From Martelella mediterranea (lineage in GTDB: Bacteria; Pseudomonadota; Alphaproteobacteria; Rhizobiales; Rhizobiaceae): a stretch of DNA of 36,479 nt. The notes beneath the pieces were generated by a model, which saw only the letters and a program-made list of their open reading frames with translations, made no database searches and was not told where the DNA came from. The DNA is taken from NCBI RefSeq assembly GCF_004342225.1, contig NZ_SMAR01000037.1, forward strand, positions 1 to 36,479. Direction: 5' to 3'. This document shows, one piece after another, positions 7,897 to 16,605 of this stretch. The position numbers and the translations under genes are program-made. Position 1 is the first letter of the stretch. Every line of letters begins with the position of its first letter.

Positions 7897-9363
7897 ATGA
7901 CGCAAAATAACGCCTTTTCCGGCTATGCCGATCCCGCTCTTCACGCCAGGGGCCTGTTCATCGGCGGGAACTGGGAACCCGGCGCGGGAACTATCCCGGT
8001 GCATGACCCCTCGACGGGAAACAGGCTTGCCGATGTCGCCGATGCCGGCGTTGATCACGCCTTGCGAGCCGTGGATGCCGCCGAGGCTGCCGCCGAAGGC
8101 TGGCGCACCACGCCGTCCCGCCAGCGCTCGGAAATCCTGCGCCGCTGGTTCGAGCTGATGCGCGCGCATGCCGAGGAACTTGCCTTTCTGATTTCGCTCG
8201 AAAACGGCAAGGCGCTCCCGGATGCGCGCGGGGAGGTGGCCTATGCCGCCGAGTTCTTCCGCTGGTATGCCGAAGAGGCGACGCGGGTCGGCGGCGAATT
8301 CCGCCACACGCCATCCGGCGCGCACAATATCCTCGTGGATCACGAGCCGATCGGCATTGCCGTTCTCATCACGCCTTGGAATTTCCCGGCCGCGATGGCA
8401 ACGCGCAAGATCGGCCCGGCGCTGGCCGCCGGCTGCACCGTGATCCTGAAGCCCGCCTCCGAAACGCCGCTCACCGCCTATGCCATGGCCCGGCTCGGCG
8501 AGGAGGCCGGCGTTCCGTCCGGCGTGGTGAACGTGCTGACGACCTCGAAGCCCGGCCCCGTGACGGCGGCCGTGCTTGCCGACAAGCGGGTCCGAAAACT
8601 GTCGTTTACGGGGTCGACCGGCGTCGGGCGCGCGCTTCTGGCGGAAGCGGCGAAATCGGTGGTGAGCTGCTCGATGGAGCTCGGCGGCAACGCCCCCTTC
8701 CTGGTGTTCGATGACGCCGATATCGATGCCGCGCTCGACGGCGCAATGGTCGCCAAGATGCGCAATGGCGGCGAGGCCTGCACCGCCGCCAACCGCTTCT
8801 ACGTGCAATCCGGCATTCACGACGCTTTCGTGGAAGGGTTGACCGGGAGGATGGCGGCGCTGAAACTGGGGCGGGGTTATGATCCGGATGTCCAGTGCGG
8901 CCCGATGATCACCACCAAGGCGGTGGAGAAGATCGACCGGCTGGTGTCGGAGGCCAAGGCCCGCGGCGCCAGGGCGACGACCGGCGGTGCGCCGGTGGGC
9001 GAAAGCGGATACTATTATCCGCCGACGGTGCTGGTGGACGTGCCGACCGACGCGGCGCTGGCGCAGGAGGAGATTTTCGGTCCCGTCGCCGCCGTCTACC
9101 GCTTCGAGACCGAGGAAGAGGCGGTGCGTCTGGCAAACGACACCGAATACGGGCTTGCGGCCTATGTATATTCGGGCGATGTCATGCGGGCGATGCGTGT
9201 CGGGCGCGGGATCGATACCGGGATGGTCGGCATCAATCGCGGCTTGATGTCGGACCCGGCGGCGCCGTTCGGCGGCACCAAGCAGAGCGGCCTCGGGCGC
9301 GAAGGCGGCGTTACCGGCATATTGGAGTTCATGGAGCCCAAATATTTCGCCGTCGAGTTTTGA
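7897..9363 (+). CDS. NAD(P)-dependent aldehyde dehydrogenase, succinate-semialdehyde type
   Basis: A 488-residue ALDH superfamily enzyme. Catalytic residues are Asn162 (TPWNFP), Glu261 (MELGGNAPF) and Cys295 (GGEACTAANR); the cofactor loop FTGSTGVG is at about 237-244. The overall pattern (LFIGGNW near the start, LKPASETPLTAYAMA, AGVPSGVVNVL) is that of GabD-like semialdehyde dehydrogenases, though specificity cannot be proved. It starts 12 bp after the alcohol dehydrogenase stop and presumably takes the aldehyde made by that enzyme. Confidence 0.92.
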   Translation: MTQNNAFSGYADPALHARGLFIGGNWEPGAGTIPVHDPSTGNRLADVADAGVDHALRAVDAAEAAAEGWRTTPSRQRSEILRRWFELMRAHAEELAFLISLENGKALPDARGEVAYAAEFFRWYAEEATRVGGEFRHTPSGAHNILVDHEPIGIAVLITPWNFPAAMATRKIGPALAAGCTVILKPASETPLTAYAMARLGEEAGVPSGVVNVLTTSKPGPVTAAVLADKRVRKLSFTGSTGVGRALLAEAAKSVVSCSMELGGNAPFLVFDDADIDAALDGAMVAKMRNGGEACTAANRFYVQSGIHDAFVEGLTGRMAALKLGRGYDPDVQCGPMITTKAVEKIDRLVSEAKARGARATTGGAPVGESGYYYPPTVLVDVPTDAALAQEEIFGPVAAVYRFETEEEAVRLANDTEYGLAAYVYSGDVMRAMRVGRGIDTGMVGINRGLMSDPAAPFGGTKQSGLGREGGVTGILEFMEPKYFAVEF

Positions 9364-9378
9364 AGAGGGGAGACGACC

Positions 9379-10218
9379 ATGGCGGAGCGCGATCTCTATC
9401 GCAACCGGGATTTCATCCCCGATTTCGACGCGATCATGGCTGAGACGGAGGCGCGCAGCCGCGCCTTCGCCGATCGCTCGCGCGTCGAGCGGAATATGCG
9501 TTACGGTGAAACGCCCCGGCAAAGCTTCGACCTCGTCTTTCCGCCGGAGCCCGCTCCCGGCGCGCCGCTGCACATGTTCATTCACGGTGGCTACTGGCGC
9601 GCGGGCAGCAAGGAGACGCATACGCTGGTCGCAGCACCCGTGATCGCGGCGGGCGGGATCGCGGCGCTGGTCGGCTATGATCTGATGCCGCAGACCCGGC
9701 TGGCCGAAATTGTGGCGCAAGTGCGGGCTGCGGCCCGGCACCTCGTCAACCTTGCGCCGGAGATCGGCGCGGACCCGGAGCGCTTCACCGTCAGCGGCCA
9801 TTCCGCCGGCGCGCATCTGGCGTCGCTGCTTGCCTGCAGGGCGCCCGGCGACAACCTGCCGCCGGACGTGCCGACGCTGCGCGGCATGCTTCTGGTCAGC
9901 GGCATCTACGACCTTTCCGACATTCCCGGCTCGTTTCTGAAGGACGAGGCTGGAATGCGCGCGGATGAGGCGCAGGCATGGTCGCCGCTCGCCGCCCGGC
10001 ACATGCCGGGCCCGCTGCGGATCATCACGCGCGGCGAGTACGAAACCGCGCCCTTCCAGGACCAGGCAATCGCCCTTGATGCCCTGCTCGCTCGCGAAGG
10101 GCAGCAAACGAAGCTCAGGACGGAACCCGGCGCCAATCACCTCTCGGTCGTCTTCGACCTTTCCGACCCTCAGGCCGCCCTCGGCCAAAGGCTGTCCGCA
10201 TTGGTGGCGTCATCGTGA
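9379..10218 (+). CDS. Alpha/beta hydrolase (kynurenine formamidase-like)
   Basis: A 279-residue alpha/beta-fold hydrolase. HGGYWR at 69-74 supplies the oxyanion hole, GHSAG at 140-144 the nucleophile Ser142, and GANH near 251-254 the catalytic His254. The HGGYW plus GHSAG combination is typical of arylformamidase/esterase D-like carboxylesterases. It is the last gene of the operon, 15 bp after the aldehyde dehydrogenase. In this setting it may open a lactone or cleave an ester to release the hydroxy acid or alcohol used by the dehydrogenases; that role is inferred. Confidence 0.88.
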   Translation: MAERDLYRNRDFIPDFDAIMAETEARSRAFADRSRVERNMRYGETPRQSFDLVFPPEPAPGAPLHMFIHGGYWRAGSKETHTLVAAPVIAAGGIAALVGYDLMPQTRLAEIVAQVRAAARHLVNLAPEIGADPERFTVSGHSAGAHLASLLACRAPGDNLPPDVPTLRGMLLVSGIYDLSDIPGSFLKDEAGMRADEAQAWSPLAARHMPGPLRIITRGEYETAPFQDQAIALDALLAREGQQTKLRTEPGANHLSVVFDLSDPQAALGQRLSALVASS

Positions 10219-10239
10219 AGTCTTGCAGCATAGCATCGA

Positions 10240-10260
10240 CGGCGGCGCCACATGCCGCCG
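10240..10260. terminator. Hairpin between convergent genes
   Basis: CGGCGGC (10240-10246) and GCCGCCG (10254-10260) form a 7-bp stem with a 7-nt loop in the 132-bp gap between the alpha/beta hydrolase gene and the convergent oligopeptide-type ATPase gene. No T-run follows on either strand, so it is a weak terminator candidate. I see nothing else in the gap. Confidence 0.3.
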
Positions 10261-10350
10261 ACGCAGGAGACAGCAACGTTCGCTGCTACCGCCTGCGTTT
10301 TCCTCCCGCCAACCGCCCGTCGCATTCGGGCGCTTGATCCGATCAATTCA

Positions 10351-11259
10351 CTAGCCTCGCACCAGACGGCCATCGGCTCTTTCCTGCATGGCCCCGCTGC
10401 CGGCACTGGACCAGGCCGCATTCGCGACCGACCGGTCGGCAGGCTCCAGATTGCCGTGTCCGGCATCGTCGATCGGCAGCACAGAGGCCTTCAGGAGCTT
10501 CGAATAGGGATGCTCGGGATTGTCGAGGATCGCGCGGGCCGGCCCCATTTCGACGATATAGCCCTTCTGCATGATCATCAGCCGGTCGGAAATATAATAG
10601 GCGGTCGCCAGATCGTGGGTGATGTAGATGACGCAGACGCCGAGCCTGTCGCGCAGATCGCGCAGAAGGTTGACGATCGACATCCGCAAGGATGCATCCA
10701 CCATGGAAACCGGTTCGTCAGCGATGAGAAGGGATGGCTCGGTGATCAGCGCGCGTGCGATCGCAACGCGCTGCAGCTGGCCGCCCGACAATTCGTGCGC
10801 GAAGCGGCCCTTGATCTCCTTCAGGCTGAGGCCGACCTTCTGCAGCGCTCCGTCGATGGCCTTTTCCTGTTCCGCCTCGGTCTTTGCGCCCAACAGCATG
10901 CGGGCTGACGTGTAGAGGTAACGATCCACCTTTTTCAGCGGGTTGAAGGTCTCGAACGGGTTTTGAAACACCGGCTGAACCTTGCGCATGAAGGCAAGGC
11001 GCTCTGCGCGCGAGCGGACTGTGTCGGTGCTTTGTCCGTCGAACAGGATATCGCCGGCGCTTGGGCGTTCAAGGCCGAGGATCATGCGCGCCAGCGTTGT
11101 CTTGCCGGAGCCGGATTCGCCGATGATGGTGAAGATTTCGGGTGTCTCGCTGTTCAGCGCAAAACCGGCATCGACAACCGCATTGACGGATTTGCGCGAC
11201 AGAAGACCGCCCATATTGAAGCGTTTGGAGACATTGCGGACCTCAAGAAGCCTGGTCAC
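10351..11259 (-). CDS. Peptide-type ABC transporter ATP-binding protein (DppF/OppF-like)
   Basis: A 302-residue ATPase with Walker A GESGSGKTT, Q-loop PVFQNPFETFNP, signature LSGGQLQRVAIARAL and Walker B LLIADEPVS. The C-terminal DNPEHPYSKLLKASVL is the typical end of oligopeptide/dipeptide ATPases. The start is the GTG at 11259, which overlaps the TGA of the preceding ATPase gene (GTGA) with GGAGG upstream; the longer open frame runs through the upstream gene and is not needed. It pairs with the DppD-like ATPase to power a family-5 importer. Confidence 0.92.
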   Translation of the reverse strand: MTRLLEVRNVSKRFNMGGLLSRKSVNAVVDAGFALNSETPEIFTIIGESGSGKTTLARMILGLERPSAGDILFDGQSTDTVRSRAERLAFMRKVQPVFQNPFETFNPLKKVDRYLYTSARMLLGAKTEAEQEKAIDGALQKVGLSLKEIKGRFAHELSGGQLQRVAIARALITEPSLLIADEPVSMVDASLRMSIVNLLRDLRDRLGVCVIYITHDLATAYYISDRLMIMQKGYIVEMGPARAILDNPEHPYSKLLKASVLPIDDAGHGNLEPADRSVANAAWSSAGSGAMQERADGRLVRG

Positions 11260-12296
11260 GATACCGCCTCCTTCTGCTTGCCGCCCGACAGATCGGTGAG
11301 CGGATGAACGTCGTCGGAGCGGAAGCAGGCGGTCCGGTGATCCGGCCCGACGGTTTCCATCGGCGGGTTTTCGCTCCTGCACCGGTCCACGGCCAGCGGG
11401 CAGCGCGGATGGAAACGGCACCCCGATGGCGGGTCCGCAAGACTTGGCGGACGGCCCTCAAGCGCGACCTTTTCGCTGACATCGCCAATGCGCGGCAGCG
11501 AGGCGACCAGATGCGCAGTATAGGGGTGCTTCGGCGCCGTGAACAGCTCGCGCGTCGGTCCTTCCTCCACCAGCCGCCCGGCATAGATGATCCCGATCCG
11601 GTCAGTGATATTGGCATGTACGGACATGTCATGGGTGACAAAAACGACCGAGGAGCCGAGCTGCTGCTGCACGTCGCGGATCATCGCCAGAACGTCCTTC
11701 TGCACCACGACGTCGAGTGCGGTCGTCGGTTCGTCGGCAATGATGAATTCCGGCTGACAGACGGTGGCCACCGCAATCGTCACGCGCTGTCGCATGCCGC
11801 CGGACAATTCGTGCGGATAGGCGGAGAGCACGTCCGGCGACAGGCCGAGGCGCTCAAGATGCGCGCGTACCCGCTTCCAGAATTCAGCCTTCGGCAATCC
11901 CATCGGGCGGAAGGCAAAATCCTCGAAGCTGCGGGCGATGCGTCGCACCGGGTTCATCACGCTCATCGAGCCCTGCATGATATAACTCAGATTCTTCCAG
12001 CGGATCGCGTCGACCTCTTTTCTATCAACGCCGTAGGCATCGATCACCTTGTCGCCGAAGCGATAGACGATCGACCCTCCAACGATCCTGAAAGGCGGTC
12101 GCATCGCAACGGCCAGCGTCTTGATCAACGAGGTTTTGCCGGACGAACTTTCCCCGGCAATACCGTAGATCTCGTTTTTGCGGATGGTCAGCGTGATGTC
12201 GTCAACCGCGCGGACTTCGCGATCGACGCCAAACAGGCTCAGCTGGTAGTAGGCCTTCAGATTGGTGACGGTCAGGACGTCTGTCGGGGCGCTCAT
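11256..12296 (-). CDS. Peptide-type ABC transporter ATP-binding protein (DppD/OppD-like)
   Basis: A 346-residue ATPase with Walker A GESSSGKTS, signature LSGGMRQRVTIAVA and Walker B FIIADEPTTALD. The C-terminal extension HPYTAHLVASLPRIG and the cysteine cluster CRFHPRCPLAVDRC are hallmarks of the oligopeptide ATPase C-terminal domain (in some members this binds an Fe-S cluster). The ATG at 12296 has GGAGG 6 nt upstream; an in-frame TTG at 12302 is too close to that site. Confidence 0.93.
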   Translation of the reverse strand: MSAPTDVLTVTNLKAYYQLSLFGVDREVRAVDDITLTIRKNEIYGIAGESSSGKTSLIKTLAVAMRPPFRIVGGSIVYRFGDKVIDAYGVDRKEVDAIRWKNLSYIMQGSMSVMNPVRRIARSFEDFAFRPMGLPKAEFWKRVRAHLERLGLSPDVLSAYPHELSGGMRQRVTIAVATVCQPEFIIADEPTTALDVVVQKDVLAMIRDVQQQLGSSVVFVTHDMSVHANITDRIGIIYAGRLVEEGPTRELFTAPKHPYTAHLVASLPRIGDVSEKVALEGRPPSLADPPSGCRFHPRCPLAVDRCRSENPPMETVGPDHRTACFRSDDVHPLTDLSGGKQKEAVS

Positions 12297-12298
12297 GA

Positions 12299-13156
12299 TC
12301 AACCTCCGATCCTTCTGAGCCGCGAGCGCGGGTCAATATATTCGTTCAGCGATATCGCCAGAAGAAACAGGCCGATGAAGGTGATGACGATGAGCACCAC
12401 GGGCACCACGATCCACCACCATGTTCCGACCACCATGGCCGAATGGCTGTTGGCCCAGTAGATCATCGTGCCGATGGTCGGCGCGTTGAGGTCGGTAAAG
12501 CCCAGAACGGCCAGCGTCACCTCCATGCCGATCGACCAGATCATGTTGGCCATCGCCGTCGAAAACACGATCGGCATCACGTAAGGCAGATGCTCTTCGA
12601 ACATGATCTGCCGCACGCTCATGCCGGAAAATACCGAATGACGGGTGAATTCACGGTTCCTGAGGCCCAGCGCGACGGAGCGGATCAGCCGCGCGTCATA
12701 GGGCCAGCCGAAACACGCCATGATCAGCGCCAGCGTGATGGTGTTGAGATCGTCGCGCAGCACGAAATAAAACAGCACCAGGATCGGGAAAATCGGCAGA
12801 GCGACAAAGATGTCGTTGAAGAACATCAGGATGCGATCGACGCGACCGCCGATATAGCCGGCGGCAAGCCCGACCGTGATCGAGATGACGCGCGACATCA
12901 AGGCGACGATGAGGCCGAAGGAGAGCGTGTTGCGAATGGCAAAGCTTGCCTGCCAGAACAGGTCCTGACCGCGCGAATTCGTGCCGAACCAGTATTGCGC
13001 CGAGGGCGGCATATCCGGCGGGGCGATGTAGATCAGCGTCGGGTCGACCGGAGAGAGAAAGCTTAACAACGCAAACGCCACGATGATGAATATCAGCACA
13101 ATACCGATGGCGAACTCGATATTGTAGCGCATCAGGTCTTTGAAGGTGGACAACAT
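12299..13156 (-). CDS. Peptide-type ABC transporter permease (DppC/OppC-like)
   Basis: A 285-residue inner-membrane permease. One hydrophobic segment at about residues 14-34 is followed by the periplasmic stretch with WFGTNSRGQDLFWQ, a family landmark, and then the cytoplasmic-loop coupling region and further membrane segments, ending in NEYIDPRSRLRRIGG as in most DppC proteins. It starts 3 bp after the DppB-like gene and ends 2 bp before the DppD-like start, so the genes are tightly packed. Confidence 0.92.
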   Translation of the reverse strand: MLSTFKDLMRYNIEFAIGIVLIFIIVAFALLSFLSPVDPTLIYIAPPDMPPSAQYWFGTNSRGQDLFWQASFAIRNTLSFGLIVALMSRVISITVGLAAGYIGGRVDRILMFFNDIFVALPIFPILVLFYFVLRDDLNTITLALIMACFGWPYDARLIRSVALGLRNREFTRHSVFSGMSVRQIMFEEHLPYVMPIVFSTAMANMIWSIGMEVTLAVLGFTDLNAPTIGTMIYWANSHSAMVVGTWWWIVVPVVLIVITFIGLFLLAISLNEYIDPRSRLRRIGG

Positions 13157-13159
13157 GGC

Positions 13160-14164
13160 TCACTCCGCCTTGACGCGTGGATCGAGGATCGGATGCAGCA
13201 TGTCGACGATAAAGATCGCGACGGCGACTGCACAGATGGCAACCGTCGACACGGCCAGCACCGTGGCATTGTCACCGCCATTGACGGCGGACACCAGAAG
13301 TGTGCCAAGGCCGGGATAGGTAAAGACCTGCTCGGTGATGATCGTGCCGGAAAACACCGCGCCCAGCGTCATCGCCAGTGCCGTGAGCTGCGGTACCATG
13401 GCATTGCGGATGACATAGGAAAACACGATGCGACTGCGTTTTACCCCGGCAAGTTCGGCATAGGTGACATAATCTTCGGTCACGACATTGGAGACCAGCG
13501 CGCGCATACCCAGAAACCATGTTCCGAACCCGACGAGAATGAGCGAACAGGCGGGCAGAATGGCGTGTTTTATCACCGACAGGATGAAGGGCAGGTTCAT
13601 GCCCGGTGTCACATTCATGGCAAAGCCGCCGGAGATCGGCAGCACCGGCCAGACGAAGCCGAACAGGATGAGCAGGACAAAGGCGACAATGTAATAGGGG
13701 ATCGGCTGGACGCTCATGGCGACAAGGCCGAAGGTTTTCAAAAGCCAGTTGTTTTGAAAGTACCCGGCCAGCGCGCCGAGAATATTGCCGAAAAGCCAGG
13801 TGATGACGACCGAACAGGTCAGCAATCCGACGGTCCAGGGCAGCGCGCGGAGCACCAGTGTCATCGCCGGTGTCGGGAAGGCGATCAGCGACGGGCCGAG
13901 ATCGCCGGTGGCGATCCGCCGCCAGAAATTGATGTATTTTTCGAAAAGCGAGCCGTCCACGCCGTAAAGCGCGGTGAGCGCCTCGCGCATCTGCGCGATC
14001 GCTTCGGGGCTGAAATTCGAACGGCTGGTGATGCGGCTCAGCGTCTGCTGGACCGGGTCGATCGGCGACAGGTTGGTGATAAAAAAGGCGACCGAGACGC
14101 CGAAAAACACGACCACAACCAGTTGGATGGCGCGCTTGAGCGCAAACCAGAGATAGGCCTTCAT
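13160..14164 (-). CDS. Peptide-type ABC transporter permease (DppB/OppB-like)
   Basis: A 334-residue inner-membrane permease of the BPD_transp_1 family. It has the DppB-type N-terminal membrane anchor (RAIQLVVVVFFGVSVAFFI), the YAELAGVKRSRIVFSYVIRNA coupling region (seen as YAELAGVKRSRI then VIRNAM), GAVFSGTIITEQVFTYPGLG (family GG-type loop) and a C-terminal DPRVKAE tail. It lies 74 bp after the binding-protein gene and just before the DppC-like gene. Confidence 0.92.
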   Translation of the reverse strand: MKAYLWFALKRAIQLVVVVFFGVSVAFFITNLSPIDPVQQTLSRITSRSNFSPEAIAQMREALTALYGVDGSLFEKYINFWRRIATGDLGPSLIAFPTPAMTLVLRALPWTVGLLTCSVVITWLFGNILGALAGYFQNNWLLKTFGLVAMSVQPIPYYIVAFVLLILFGFVWPVLPISGGFAMNVTPGMNLPFILSVIKHAILPACSLILVGFGTWFLGMRALVSNVVTEDYVTYAELAGVKRSRIVFSYVIRNAMVPQLTALAMTLGAVFSGTIITEQVFTYPGLGTLLVSAVNGGDNATVLAVSTVAICAVAVAIFIVDMLHPILDPRVKAE

Positions 14165-14194
14165 CGGATAATCCTGTTCAGTTTTGACAGGGGG

Positions 14195-14215
14195 GCGCGG
14201 CTAGAAAAGCCGCGC
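14195..14215 (-). terminator. Intercistronic hairpin after the binding-protein gene
   Basis: GCGCGGCT (14195-14202) and AGCCGCGC (14208-14215) form a perfect 8-bp stem with a 5-nt loop between the family-5 binding-protein gene and the first permease gene. As at two other importer loci in this window, it probably stabilises the binding-protein mRNA or lowers read-through into the permeases. Confidence 0.55.
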
Positions 14216-14238
14216 ACAAGCGTTCTCGCGTTTGGGTC

Positions 14239-16146
14239 TTAAGGGTTAACCGGCTCCAGCTGCGTCAGGATGTAGCGAGAGTTCGCCCAGTTGTTGACCG
14301 GGTTGGCATAGGGGTTTTCCGCCGTCGGATAGCCGGTCCAGTAACGCTCGGAGAGCGCGACAAAGACGTTGTAGGACATCAGCGGAATATTGGGCATCTC
14401 CTGCAGGTGCAGGCGCACGAACTCTCTGCCAAGCTCGACATTGGTGTCGAGATCGTTGAAATCGCTCATACGGATTTCTTCGATCAGGGCATCGAGTTCC
14501 GGATCGCTCCAGCGCATCCAGTTGCGGGCCGGCTGCACGCCGCCCGGTTCGGCGATGAACTGCGAATGATAGCTGTCGAGGAAGAAGGACAGGTCCGGAT
14601 GGCCGCCCCATGTCTCGACGGCCCAACTGACGACGGCTTCGAAGTCGCCGGCTTCCGTACGCGGCCAGACATCAGGTGCGACTTCGGTCGATACCTTCAC
14701 GCCGTTCTGGCTCCATGTCTGGGAGAGAATTACGCCGAGGCGATTGATCACACCTTCCGGCGGGACCAGAAGCGTGAATTCGAAGGGCTGGCCATCGGGC
14801 ATCACCCAGTTGCGCCCCTGCTGTGTAAAGCCTGCCGAGCGCAGCAATTCGCCGGCCGCCTCGACATCCTGCTTCCACCAGCCATAGCCGAAGGCGCGGC
14901 GGATTTCTTCCGGATCGGTAGGCACGGCGTCGCCGAACTGCGGGCGCACCATTTCGGCAATCTGCAGGCCGATATCCGGATCATAGGGGTGAATGACACG
15001 TTCGCCGGTATCGAGCTCGAAATTGATCAGCTCTTCCTGCATCGGTACGTGATAGTCTTTCGGATGCGTGCCGGTCGGCGGAACCGAGATGGCCGACAGG
15101 GTTGCCGCGCCGCGGTAGCTTGCCAGCGACATGGTGCGTGCATCGATCATCAGCGCCAGAGCCCAGCGCACCCGCGCGTCCTGGAACATCTCGTTTTGGT
15201 GGTTGAAGACCACCATCGGCAAGGTCGGGTCGGGGTGGGCATAGGGAAAGCCCGGGAACCAGCCGCGCACATCGTCTTCCTGCTCGACGATGGCGAACAT
15301 GCCTTCCGGGCTCAGATCGTGGATCATGTCGAGATTGCCGTTGCGCATCTCGATCAGCCGGTTATCGATCGGCATATTGTTGCGATAGATCACATATTGC
15401 GGCTTCGGCTCGCCATATTCGGCGACTGTCGTACGTTCCCAGTCATCGCGCTTTTCCCAGATATACCAGGTGCCGTTCGGGTCGAAACTGTGCAGCGTGT
15501 AGGGGCCGAGGCCGACCGGCGGGTTGAAGTCATAGGTTGTCGGATCGTCGACCTTTTCGAAAACATGCTTCGGCATGATCCAGGCGGCATTCCAGCGCAC
15601 GGAAAACACCGAATGGAAACGCGAGTTCGGCTTTTTCAGGTTGAACTGCACCGTATGATCATCGAGCGCCTCGACGCTTTCGACCTGTGTCGAGAATGCG
15701 CCGCTCCAAAGCATGTTCGGATGCTCGATCTGGGTTTCAACGGTATAGACAACATCGTCGGCGGTGAATTCGACGCCGTCGCTCCAGTAAATGCCCTCCC
15801 GCAGCGGTACGGTCAGCTGAGTGTAGTCCTCATTATAGGTCGGTTGTTCGGCAGCCAGCGAATTGTAGTTGACGCCGTCGATCCCTTCATCAGGGTCGAT
15901 ATACCAGAGCGTGTCCAGAACCAGTTGCTGAAGGCCGGTCGAGATGCCGCCACCGGCGCCAACCCAGATATTAAACCAGCCGGGATTGTTGATGACGGAT
16001 TCAGGATTCTGGATGATCAGCGTCTGCTCGCGTGGCAGATCCTGAATCGGCGGCGCCTCCGCGCTGCCCTCCTGCGCCTGCGCGACGCCGGCCGTCATGG
16101 CCATGATCGTCCCGGCGATGGCGCTCAGGACCTTTGAACTGTTCAT
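14239..16146 (-). CDS. Family-5 extracellular solute-binding protein (DppA/OppA-like)
   Basis: A 635-residue periplasmic binding protein of the SBP_bac_5 family. Residues 1-24 are a signal peptide ending AQA before QEG. Family landmarks are YNEDYTQLTVPLREGIYWSD followed by VEFTADDVVYT, PVGLGPYTLHSF, and FNHQNEMFQDARVRWALALM. It is longer than DppA (about 535) and has extra Pro/Gly-rich loops, as in rhizobial binding proteins for oligosaccharides or larger peptides, so dipeptide specificity should not be assumed. The ATG at 16146 has GGGAGG upstream; an earlier in-frame start at 16167 would place extra charged residues before the signal peptide. Confidence 0.92.
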   Translation of the reverse strand: MNSSKVLSAIAGTIMAMTAGVAQAQEGSAEAPPIQDLPREQTLIIQNPESVINNPGWFNIWVGAGGGISTGLQQLVLDTLWYIDPDEGIDGVNYNSLAAEQPTYNEDYTQLTVPLREGIYWSDGVEFTADDVVYTVETQIEHPNMLWSGAFSTQVESVEALDDHTVQFNLKKPNSRFHSVFSVRWNAAWIMPKHVFEKVDDPTTYDFNPPVGLGPYTLHSFDPNGTWYIWEKRDDWERTTVAEYGEPKPQYVIYRNNMPIDNRLIEMRNGNLDMIHDLSPEGMFAIVEQEDDVRGWFPGFPYAHPDPTLPMVVFNHQNEMFQDARVRWALALMIDARTMSLASYRGAATLSAISVPPTGTHPKDYHVPMQEELINFELDTGERVIHPYDPDIGLQIAEMVRPQFGDAVPTDPEEIRRAFGYGWWKQDVEAAGELLRSAGFTQQGRNWVMPDGQPFEFTLLVPPEGVINRLGVILSQTWSQNGVKVSTEVAPDVWPRTEAGDFEAVVSWAVETWGGHPDLSFFLDSYHSQFIAEPGGVQPARNWMRWSDPELDALIEEIRMSDFNDLDTNVELGREFVRLHLQEMPNIPLMSYNVFVALSERYWTGYPTAENPYANPVNNWANSRYILTQLEPVNP

Positions 16147-16193
16147 TATAACCTCCCATTCGTGCAAATTGCCTCACCTAAGCACTGCATTCT

Positions 16194-16221
16194 ACGCTAC
16201 CGCCAGTAGATGTATTGTCAA
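16194..16221 (-). promoter_or_regulatory. Predicted promoter of the Dpp/Opp-type operon
   Basis: On the minus strand a perfect TTGACA (16221-16216) is followed after 16 bp by TAGCGT (16199-16194), a weak -10. It lies about 50 bp upstream of the binding-protein start in an AT-rich patch. Confidence 0.4.
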
Positions 16222-16462
16222 CATAATTCTAGATTTAAACCCATTATATGGATGTTTTACGTAACTCAAAAATGCAATTTGCTATTAAAACGAGCCCTTC
16301 ACGGGGTTTGAGCTCAAAATCTATTTTTTTAAATCGAATTTGTTGGTTTAATAGAAAGACACGCAGTGCACTTCCCCGTGGGCTCTCAAAGCAAATGGGA
16401 AACGCATGGGATGCAAGCCAGTGGCTGCACGTGCTGCGACCGACCTTGAAGCCACATTGTAG

Positions 16463-16483
16463 AAAAAAGAGGCGGCGGGCCGC
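16463..16483 (-). terminator. Possible terminator of the ClpP-like gene
   Basis: On the minus strand a short GC-rich hairpin (GCGG-CCCG-CCGC, 16483-16472) is followed by CTCTTTTTT. It lies about 120 bp downstream of the ClpP-like gene's stop. The rest of 16222-16605 is relatively AT-rich with only short, unconvincing open frames on both strands; I see no gene there. Confidence 0.35.
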
Positions 16484-16605
16484 TACCACAACCGAGCATG
16501 TCAGCCATCCTCGGTCTTTTCACACGGCCGTCGTCCCTGCGATGCCCACGCTGTGAAAGGATCATCGCCGAAACCGACAAATCTAAAGTACCAAAGTAGT
16601 GCTAG

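Noticed and set aside
7873-10188. A 771-codon open frame on the minus strand opposite the aldehyde dehydrogenase and hydrolase genes.
   Set aside because: It is Arg/His/Gly-rich with no domain pattern, and is an antisense effect of GC-rich third positions of the real genes.
14407-16137. A 576-codon plus-strand open frame opposite the family-5 binding protein.
   Set aside because: Composition is that of an antisense shadow; the minus-strand gene has a signal peptide and clear family motifs.
16244-16556. Short open frames on both strands in the AT-rich gap after the Dpp/Opp-type operon.
   Set aside because: No ribosome sites, no recognisable family, and the two strands overlap each other.
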